Origin: Fusobacteriaceae bacterium
GTDB taxonomy: Bacteria; Fusobacteriota; Fusobacteriia; Fusobacteriales; Fusobacteriaceae
Reading direction: 5' to 3'
Assembly: GCA_030625925.1 (NCBI GenBank)
Contig: DAOUPY010000068.1
Location: 1 to 7,472, forward strand
DNA length: 7,472 bases
Under the pieces are notes generated by a model. It was not told the DNA's origin and made no database searches. It saw only the letters and a program-made list of their open reading frames with translations. Within the stretch, counting starts at the first letter, position 1. Each line of letters opens with the position of its first letter. A program made the translations under genes and the position numbers. Shown here piece after piece: positions 1 through 4,604 of this stretch.

Positions 1-600
1 CTGGCTGTAGTAGAATATAAAAAATTAATAGATAATGCGGAGTATGGAAGTAAGGCGAATTTTAATTTAGCTACTAATTATTATAAAGAAAAAAACTATG
101 ATGAGGCAAAAAAATATTATGAAAATATATTGAAGGTAGAAAACGGCCCATATAAAGACACAGCTACATATCGTATAGGACAGATATATTTTAATTCCAA
201 GGATTACAGTAAGGCACTTAGAAATTTCATGAGAATAGAGCTTTTATATGAAGAGAGTAGCCTGAGGGAAGCAGCAAAATTAAAGATTGCAACGACTTAT
301 GAAGTTCAAAAAGAAGATGAAAAAGCTAAGAGAACCTATGAAGAGTTCTATAAGACATACCCTGAAAGTAAGTATAGAGGGTTAATCTTGGAAAAATTAT
401 TGGTAATAAACCTAAATGAAGATAAGAAAGTGGAAGCCAAGAAATATTATGATGAACTGTTGGCTTTGAATAAAGATGTAGCAGAAAATTATACTTCATA
501 CTTTATTGAAAAAAAAGAAGATGAAAAAGAAGAAGTGACACAGCTAAATACTGAGAAAAAAGAAGAGATGAAAGAGGGAAAAGAATTAAATAATAATTAG
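1..600 (+). CDS. TPR-repeat protein, 5' end missing
   Basis: The frame is open from the first base of the window to a TAG stop, giving 199 visible residues; the true start lies upstream. A TTG at 130 is inside the repeat domain and is not a credible start. Three to four tetratricopeptide-like helical pairs are visible, at about residues 17-50, 52-86, 89-123 and 125-155. They show the usual pattern, for example A-x-Y-x-I-G-x-I-Y-F-x3-D-Y-x-K-A-L at 55-72, and P-E-S-K-Y at 121-125 resembles the YbgF/CpoB style of repeat. The last 30 residues are a charged Lys/Glu tail. TPR repeats are protein-binding scaffolds. Lying upstream of ExbB/ExbD/TonB-type genes, it could be an envelope accessory comparable to CpoB of Tol-Pal systems, but the signal peptide region, if any, is outside the window. 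The family call is firm; the specific role is inference. Confidence 0.85.
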   Translation: MAVVEYKKLIDNAEYGSKANFNLATNYYKEKNYDEAKKYYENILKVENGPYKDTATYRIGQIYFNSKDYSKALRNFMRIELLYEESSLREAAKLKIATTYEVQKEDEKAKRTYEEFYKTYPESKYRGLILEKLLVINLNEDKKVEAKKYYDELLALNKDVAENYTSYFIEKKEDEKEEVTQLNTEKKEEMKEGKELNNN

Positions 601-609
601 GAGGGGACA

Positions 610-966
610 ATGAGAAGATATATAAGTGGATTACTGTTAATAATGATGTCAATGAGTATTCTTGCAGAGGGAACTGGAGCAGAGATTCAAAAAGAAGTCA
701 GCGGTGTCAATAAAAGTACTACAACAGAAGGTAGAATATTATTGGAAGGGCAGGAGAAAGACCCTACATTACAAACAGTAAACTTAAATTTAGTAAATAA
801 TCAAGATCAAAAATTAGAGACTACAAATATAGAATATAATCAAACTGAGCAAACGGATGATCTTTTAGCAGATGTAAGTGAAATAAAAACACAGCCTAAC
901 TATGTGGTGTGGGGATTGGGTATATTAGGTGTATTGATAGCAGGATTGGCTCTGGGGAGCAAGTAA
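610..966 (+). CDS. Small exported protein with C-terminal membrane anchor, unknown function
   Basis: This encodes 118 residues of no recognised family. The start is well supported by AGGAGG at 599-604, which overlaps the stop of the TPR gene, so the two genes are almost certainly co-translated. Residues 1-19 look like a signal peptide: R2-R3, a hydrophobic core at about 7-18, and a likely cut after A19. Residues 20-97 are polar, rich in Thr, Asn, Gln and Glu, with no Cys and no visible motif. Residues 98-116 form a Gly/Leu/Ile membrane segment ending in Ser-Lys. The mature protein would therefore be held in the inner membrane by its C-terminus with about 75 residues outside. Without cleavage it would span the membrane twice. 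It may be a partner of the adjacent TPR protein or of the ExbB/ExbD/TonB complex; that is only an inference from position. Confidence 0.75.
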   Translation: MRRYISGLLLIMMSMSILAEGTGAEIQKEVSGVNKSTTTEGRILLEGQEKDPTLQTVNLNLVNNQDQKLETTNIEYNQTEQTDDLLADVSEIKTQPNYVVWGLGILGVLIAGLALGSK

Positions 967-983
967 GACCCTCTTCCTTTTTA

Positions 984-1010
984 TAGTTTCCCCCTCGTAG
1001 GTGGAAACTA
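984..1010 (+). repeat. 27-nt hairpin
   Basis: TAGTTTCC (984-991) pairs perfectly with GGAAACTA (1003-1010). After a C/T mismatch (992/1002), CCT (993-995) pairs with AGG (999-1001) around a CGT loop. The stem thus has 11 pairs with one internal mismatch. It is followed by AAGTATAA, not a T tract, so it is not a standard intrinsic terminator on either strand. It begins 18 bases after the stop of the small-protein gene and could protect that mRNA's 3' end. Confidence 0.7.
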
Positions 1011-1013
1011 AAG

Positions 1014-1019
1014 TATAAT
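1014..1019 (+). promoter_or_regulatory. Possible -10 element (TATAAT) upstream of exbB
   Basis: A perfect TATAAT lies between the two major hairpins. No recognisable -35 exists at 16-18 bp spacing, since that position is the C-rich arm of the 984-1010 hairpin, and there is no extended TG. If it is used, the transcript would begin near 1026 and carry the long palindrome in its 5' leader. It may be chance in an AT-rich spacer. Confidence 0.3.
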
Positions 1020-1041
1020 AAGTGAGTAAAAAATTAAATTT

Positions 1042-1113
1042 CTTTCCCCCGATTCACGAGTACGAAAAATTTACTTTTAATAAAAGTAGATTTTACGATG
1101 TGAAGGGGGAGAG
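1042..1113 (+). repeat. Long imperfect palindrome upstream of exbB
   Basis: Pairing from outside in: CCCCC (1046-1050) with GGGGG (1105-1109), a GA bulge, TTCAC (1053-1057) with GTGAA (1100-1104), a short asymmetric loop, CG-A-AAAAT (1063-1070) with ATTTT-A-CG (1090-1097, one A/A mismatch), a T/G wobble, then TACTTTT (1072-1078) with AAAAGTA (1082-1088) around an AAT loop. A few outer pairs extend it to 1042 and 1113. If transcribed it would form a very stable stem in the exbB leader; in DNA it could extrude as a cruciform. No T tract follows, so it is not a terminator. Confidence 0.75.
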
Positions 1114-1163
1114 TGCCAACAGGCGAGAGAGGGTATATAAAATATAAATAAGGAGATAAAATT

Positions 1164-1778
1164 ATGATAGAAATATTTAAGAGTGGCGGAATGTTAATGT
1201 ACGGAATTCTGCTATTATCTATATTGGGAACAACAGTAATAATAGAGAGATTCGTATATTTTTTAAAAAATGAAAAAGGAATAAAAGATCAGTTGAAAGC
1301 ACAGTTAGAGGAAGCAATTACCTCTAAAGATAAAGAATTAGCTGTGAGTCTATGTGAGAGTGAGAATTCATCTAGTTTGAAGGTATTAAAAGAACTTATA
1401 TTAGAACATGATTTTGATGGAAAGGTAGACATAGAATATTTGGAGGAAAAAGCCAGAGAAAGAGCATTGATAGAGATTCCTAAATTAGAGAATCATATGT
1501 GGCTGTTAGGAGTAGTAGCTCATGTAACTCCATTAGTAGGATTATTAGGGACAGTATCTGGAATGATAGCAGCATTTAGAGTTATTGCAGTAGTAGGATC
1601 AGGGAAACCGGAGATGCTGGCAGATGGGATATCTCAAGCATTAATCACTACAGCAGCAGGGCTTACAGTAGCCATACCAGCACTGATATTATATAATTAT
1701 TATAATAAAAAGATCGATCATATAGTCAATGAAATAGAGAAAACTACCGTTGAGTTTATCAACTCTCTTAGAAAGTAA
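1164..1778 (+). CDS. exbB: ExbB/TolQ/MotA-family proton channel subunit
   Basis: This 204-residue inner-membrane protein belongs to the family that, with ExbD, forms the proton channel powering TonB or TolA. Three membrane segments fit the family topology: about 10-33, 112-141 and 157-180. The large cytoplasmic loop lies between the first and second. Hallmarks are T-P-L-V-G-L-L-G-T-V-x-G-M-I at 122-135 and A-L-I-T-T-A-A-G-L-T-V-A-I-P-A at 159-173. T130 and T163 match the pore threonines of E. coli ExbB (T148, T181). The position equivalent to the conserved E176 is glutamine here (Q158). The start is supported by AAGGAG at 1150-1155. exbD follows after 9 bp and a TonB-like gene after that, so exbB is preferred to tolQ. 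Length is slightly below the 220-240 typical of ExbB/TolQ. Family certain; subfamily assigned from the neighbours. Confidence 0.93.
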   Translation: MIEIFKSGGMLMYGILLLSILGTTVIIERFVYFLKNEKGIKDQLKAQLEEAITSKDKELAVSLCESENSSSLKVLKELILEHDFDGKVDIEYLEEKARERALIEIPKLENHMWLLGVVAHVTPLVGLLGTVSGMIAAFRVIAVVGSGKPEMLADGISQALITTAAGLTVAIPALILYNYYNKKIDHIVNEIEKTTVEFINSLRK

Positions 1779-1787
1779 GGGGGGGCT
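1779..1787 (+). promoter_or_regulatory. Seven-G ribosome binding site of exbD
   Basis: The whole exbB-exbD gap is seven G residues followed by CT. With the preceding TAA it reads TAAGGGGG, which can pair with the 16S rRNA tail using a G-U wobble in place of the usual A. Such a G run is out of keeping with the AT-rich surroundings. Its length sets the spacing to the ATG at 1788, so slippage could tune ExbD translation. Confidence 0.55.
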
Positions 1788-2228
1788 ATGAAAATACAAA
1801 GACTGAAAAGAAAAAATAGTAAAAATATAATCTTGGATATGACTCCGCTGATAGATGTAGTATTTCTGCTTCTAATATTTTTCATGGTAGCTACGACATT
1901 TCAAGATGTAGATTCTAGTGTAAATATAGAACTGCCAAAATCCAGTTCAGAACATAAGATAACTATAAAAACTTTAGAGGTAAAGATAAATAAAGATTTA
2001 GAGATTTACCTTATAGTAAATGATTTAAATGGTAAAAATGAGATGATGAAAGTAGATCAAGGAGATTTAAAAGAAAAATTAGGACAGAAATTAGAACTTA
2101 CCAAGGATAAAAATGTAATTGTAAGTGCAGATAAAAGTGTGAATTACCAATCTCTAATAGAGGTATTGGATATAGCTAAGGAAGCGGGAGCAGGTTCATT
2201 AGACCTCAATACTAAAAGTTTAGATTAG
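1788..2228 (+). CDS. exbD: ExbD/TolR-family biopolymer transport protein
   Basis: This 146-residue protein has one N-terminal membrane segment and a periplasmic domain; it is the partner of ExbB in the proton channel. The short cytoplasmic N-terminus is strongly basic (K2, R5, K7-R8-K9). The membrane segment, about 19-36, begins with the family signature L-D-M-T-P-L-I-D-V-V-F, in which D23 is the expected proton-carrying aspartate (E. coli ExbD D25, TolR D23). The periplasmic domain ends with the typical V-I-V-S-A-D-K-x-V-x-Y at 110-120 and an A-G-A-G-S-L-D-L strand at 133-140. The length is normal for the family (about 140-150). The gene is separated from exbB by 9 bp, and its TAG stop is overlapped by the ribosome binding site of the next gene, so the cluster is translationally tight. 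ExbD is preferred to TolR because a TonB-like protein follows. Confidence 0.93.
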   Translation: MKIQRLKRKNSKNIILDMTPLIDVVFLLLIFFMVATTFQDVDSSVNIELPKSSSEHKITIKTLEVKINKDLEIYLIVNDLNGKNEMMKVDQGDLKEKLGQKLELTKDKNVIVSADKSVNYQSLIEVLDIAKEAGAGSLDLNTKSLD

Positions 2229-2236
2229 GAGGTGAT
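2227..2236 (+). promoter_or_regulatory. Extended Shine-Dalgarno before the GTG-started tonB
   Basis: AGGAGGTGAT is a full ten-base match to the complement of the 16S rRNA tail and overlaps the exbD stop. It sits 3 bases before GTG at 2240, with the AGG-AGG core 7 bases away. It decides the start and offsets the weaker GTG codon. Confidence 0.75.
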
Positions 2237-2239
2237 AAG

Positions 2240-3193
2240 GTGAAAACAGATAGAAATGATTATTTTAATAAAATATTTGTAGGAGTCCTTATCCTTCATA
2301 TAATTTTTCTCTATATAATGCCAGGTTTAAAAAAGATAGTGATACAGGAACCAGAAGTAAGTAAGATCACCATTGGGATAAATAATTATTCTGTTGATAG
2401 TGCTCCTAAGAAAATTATTAAAAATGAGAAAACTGCTGAAGTTATAGAACCAAAAAAAGTTTTGCCTGCAGAGCCAAAAGAGGTTAAAGTTGTAGAAAAA
2501 AAAGAAAGTTCTGAGAAGATAGAAATAAAAGTGGAAAAAAAGAAGATCTTACAGGTGACCCAGTCATTTGATGATTTGGATAGATTGGAAACTTTAGATT
2601 CTCCTAGAGTGATCAATAAAAGCAGGGAAGACCTTAAGCCTAAGATAATAAAGGTTTCAGAAATAGAAACTGAAAATAAAATAACTGAAATTGAAGACAG
2701 AAAATTAAATGAAATCACTGATAATTCTGAAGATAGAATCGAGGAAAATTTAGACCCAGTGGAAGCTGAAATATCTGACAATGGATCGGAAGAAATCGTG
2801 GTAAAAAACGACCTGACAAATGGGATAAAAGATATAATCTGGGATGATCTGATGAGTGAAGAAAATCCAAGTATAATAGGGCCTAAATCAGGATTGAAAG
2901 TAGGTTCTGTAGATGGAAAATCCAAGGTGATCTGGGATCCATCCAATAAAGATCCAAAATATCCACTGGAAGCAGAAAAAAATGCTCAAACTGCTGATGT
3001 AAAAATAATCTTAGATGTAGATGCTAGTGGGAAAGTTCTAGGGGTAAGGTTAGTAAAAACAGGAGTAGATGTAATAGACAGAGCTGTAGAGAGTATAGCC
3101 CGTGACTGGAATATAAAACTTATAAATAGCGGAATGGCTATAAATGGAAGTGTCATGGTGGAATATAAATTTAAGTTAAAAGGTAGGGAATAG
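2240..3193 (+). CDS. tonB: TonB-like energy transducer
   Basis: This 317-residue protein starts at GTG. It has a short N-terminus, one membrane anchor (about 11-29), a long charged periplasmic spacer (about 35-200, rich in Lys, Glu and Ile with only scattered Pro), and a C-terminal TonB-type domain (about 225-314). The anchor contains H20, matching the His of the TonB/TolA S-x3-H motif, although the serine position is V16. The C-terminal domain shows D-P-K-Y-P-L-E-A at 238-245 (the Y-P motif), a V-D-A-S-G-K-V strand turn at 260-266, and D-x-A-V-E-S-I-A-R-D-W at 280-290, all as expected. The protein would span the periplasm and pass ExbB/ExbD energy to an outer-membrane receptor; none is encoded here. 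The spacer is less proline-rich than in E. coli TonB, and TolA is the main alternative. Family good; substrate unknown. Confidence 0.88.
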   Translation: MKTDRNDYFNKIFVGVLILHIIFLYIMPGLKKIVIQEPEVSKITIGINNYSVDSAPKKIIKNEKTAEVIEPKKVLPAEPKEVKVVEKKESSEKIEIKVEKKKILQVTQSFDDLDRLETLDSPRVINKSREDLKPKIIKVSEIETENKITEIEDRKLNEITDNSEDRIEENLDPVEAEISDNGSEEIVVKNDLTNGIKDIIWDDLMSEENPSIIGPKSGLKVGSVDGKSKVIWDPSNKDPKYPLEAEKNAQTADVKIILDVDASGKVLGVRLVKTGVDVIDRAVESIARDWNIKLINSGMAINGSVMVEYKFKLKGRE

Positions 3194-4588
3194 ATGAATA
3201 TATTGGGCATAAATTTAACGGAAAAAATAAAGGAATCACTGTTGGAAAATTTAGATGGGGATTTTTCTTTTGAAAATAGTTATACAAATGTAGGAGATTA
3301 TATAGAAAAAACTAAATATAATCTAATAATCATGGATATAGATGGTTTAGAGGAGATAGATAAAACTAAAACAGTGATAAAAGAGATCTATGAAAATCAA
3401 AATAAAGCGATAATTATAGCCTTGGGAGAAAGAGCAACCTTAGACCTGATAGCCTGGGCAATTCAACTGGGAGTATACGATTATCTGCTTAAACCAATTG
3501 AAGAAGAAGGGATAATAAAGATAGTCGAAAAAGCCCTCAAAGATCAAAAATTAAAGGCTGAAAAGTTGAAGAAAAAAGAGACTCCTAAGGGGACGGTAAT
3601 TGGAAACAGTCCTAAGATGGTAGAAGTATATAAAAAAATAGGTAAGGTAGCTACCAATAAAATACCGGTATTGATAAGCGGGGAAAAGGGAAATGGTAAG
3701 AAAGCTGTGGCTAAGTCTATCCATAGATTCAGCTGTATGAAGGAGAAACCATTTGTCAGCGTAAACTGTACAGCATATCAAAAAGAATTCTTAGACAGGA
3801 AGTTATTTGGATATGAAAAAGGAAATATATTTGAATCACAGGTAGAGCAAATAGGTATATTGGAAAAAGGTTATGGGGGATCGATCCATTTAGGAAATAT
3901 CGAGTCACTGGACCTGACTCTTCAGGCAAAATTATTAGGTGTACTCCAAGAGGGAGCATTCTTTAGAGTCGGTGGGTCAAAGCTCATTAAAACCGACATC
4001 AGGATCATAGCTACTACCAGTGTAAATTTGGAAGAATTGATAATGAATGGAAACTTCATCGAAGAGCTGTACCATAGATTGAGAATATTGGAGATAGAGA
4101 TACCACCATTAAGGGAGAGAAAAGATGATATACCCCTTATGATCCACCATTTTATCAAAAGGTTCAATGAGGAATTTTCTAAGACGGTCAAGGGAGTATC
4201 TACTCCAGCCATGAAAAAAATAATGAGGTATGACTGGCCGGGAAATGTAAGGGAATTAAAATCAGCTGTAAAATCAGCCATGGTATTATCTAGAGGCAGG
4301 AGTATCTTGGTAGAGGATCTGCCTTCAAATATTATTGGGAATAAAACTACTAAAAGAAGAGGAGATGTCCAAGACTGGATATTATCTGACTGGGTAGAGG
4401 GAGAGATCCAAATGCTGCAGGGATCCAATCAAAAAGATTACTATGGAAATATAATATCCAGAGTTGAGAGAGAATTGATCAGACAGGTATTAGAAGTGGC
4501 AAATGGAAAAAAAGTAGAAGCAGCAGAAACCCTGGGAATTACAAGAAATACATTGAGAACAAAGATGAATAACTATAATTTAGATTAA
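3194..4588 (+). CDS. NtrC-family regulator with degenerate receiver and AAA+ domains
   Basis: These 464 residues follow the NtrC plan: receiver-like domain (1-115), charged linker (116-134), AAA+ domain (135-375) and Fis-type helix-turn-helix (420-464). The receiver keeps D48 and K100 but lacks the N-terminal acidic pair (I6-N7 region), and the Thr/Ser switch is A76. In the AAA+ domain, Walker A is present (G163-E-K-G-N-G-K-K170). The GAFTGA loop reads G-N-I-F-E-S (210-215). The Walker B Asp-Glu are G234-N235, and the first arginine finger is I289 while R295 is kept. P-P-L-R-E-R-K-D-D-I-P (304-314) and W-P-G-N-V-R-E-L (348-355) are intact. The C-terminal domain is normal (A-A-E-T-L-G-I-T-R-N-T-L at 443-454). 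Family knowledge: GAFTGA contacts sigma-54 and Walker B drives ATP hydrolysis, so this is unlikely to activate sigma-54 promoters. TyrR, HupR and Rhodobacter NtrC are relatives working without sigma-54. Its ATG abuts the tonB stop; translational coupling is likely. Confidence 0.9.
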   Translation: MNILGINLTEKIKESLLENLDGDFSFENSYTNVGDYIEKTKYNLIIMDIDGLEEIDKTKTVIKEIYENQNKAIIIALGERATLDLIAWAIQLGVYDYLLKPIEEEGIIKIVEKALKDQKLKAEKLKKKETPKGTVIGNSPKMVEVYKKIGKVATNKIPVLISGEKGNGKKAVAKSIHRFSCMKEKPFVSVNCTAYQKEFLDRKLFGYEKGNIFESQVEQIGILEKGYGGSIHLGNIESLDLTLQAKLLGVLQEGAFFRVGGSKLIKTDIRIIATTSVNLEELIMNGNFIEELYHRLRILEIEIPPLRERKDDIPLMIHHFIKRFNEEFSKTVKGVSTPAMKKIMRYDWPGNVRELKSAVKSAMVLSRGRSILVEDLPSNIIGNKTTKRRGDVQDWILSDWVEGEIQMLQGSNQKDYYGNIISRVERELIRQVLEVANGKKVEAAETLGITRNTLRTKMNNYNLD

Positions 4589-4604
4589 AGTTTGAGGAGA
4601 TAAG

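Larger units (their letters stand above)
968..1134. repeat. Candidate MITE-like palindromic element
   Basis: A stretch of about 167 bp is bounded by perfect 7-bp inverted termini, ACCCTCT at the left and AGAGGGT at the right, and almost all of it is foldable. Inside, TTTCCCCC occurs twice (987-994 and 1043-1050), once in each major hairpin. No clear target-site duplication is seen at the edges (AAGTAAG on the left, ATATAAA on the right). The element lies entirely between genes. A small non-autonomous mobile repeat is one reading; a regulatory leader is the other. Only one copy is in the window, so repetition in the genome is unproven. Confidence 0.35.
967..1163. other. 197-bp structured spacer before exbB
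   Basis: No coding frame is credible here. The spacer holds two strong hairpins (984-1010 and 1042-1113), a minor GCC-AACA-GGC hairpin at 1115-1124, and the short inverted repeat ACCCTCT (968-974) / AGAGGGT (1128-1134). A TATAAT hexamer at 1014-1019 lacks a good -35. The exbB Shine-Dalgarno AAGGAG is at 1150-1155. C-runs and G-runs here stand out from the surrounding AT-rich sequence. It may be a MITE-like insertion or a structured 5' leader. Confidence 0.7.

Noticed and set aside
984..1010. Hairpin after the small-protein gene as an intrinsic terminator
   Set aside because: There is no T tract after it on either strand. The same objection applies to 1042-1113 and 6985-7008.
968..1134. CRISPR array or tRNA gene in the structured spacer
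   Set aside because: No regularly spaced repeats occur; TTTCCCCC appears only twice in different hairpins. No cloverleaf with T-arm consensus can be drawn.
1136..1141. TATAAA just before exbB as a -10 box
   Set aside because: A start site from it would fall at or within the exbB Shine-Dalgarno, and no -35 is seen in the correct place. It is likely just AT-rich leader.
2386..2946. Long open frame of 186 codons on the minus strand inside tonB
   Set aside because: It is the shadow of the Lys/Glu-rich tonB spacer (a Ser/Phe/Ile-rich translation), has no family resemblance, and lies wholly inside a well-supported gene.
3922..4428. Minus-strand open frame of 168 codons inside the regulator gene, and the smaller ones at 2986-3210, 3551-3959 and 4619-4861
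   Set aside because: All are antisense to clear protein domains, their translations show no recognisable motif, and none forms part of a coherent minus-strand gene set.
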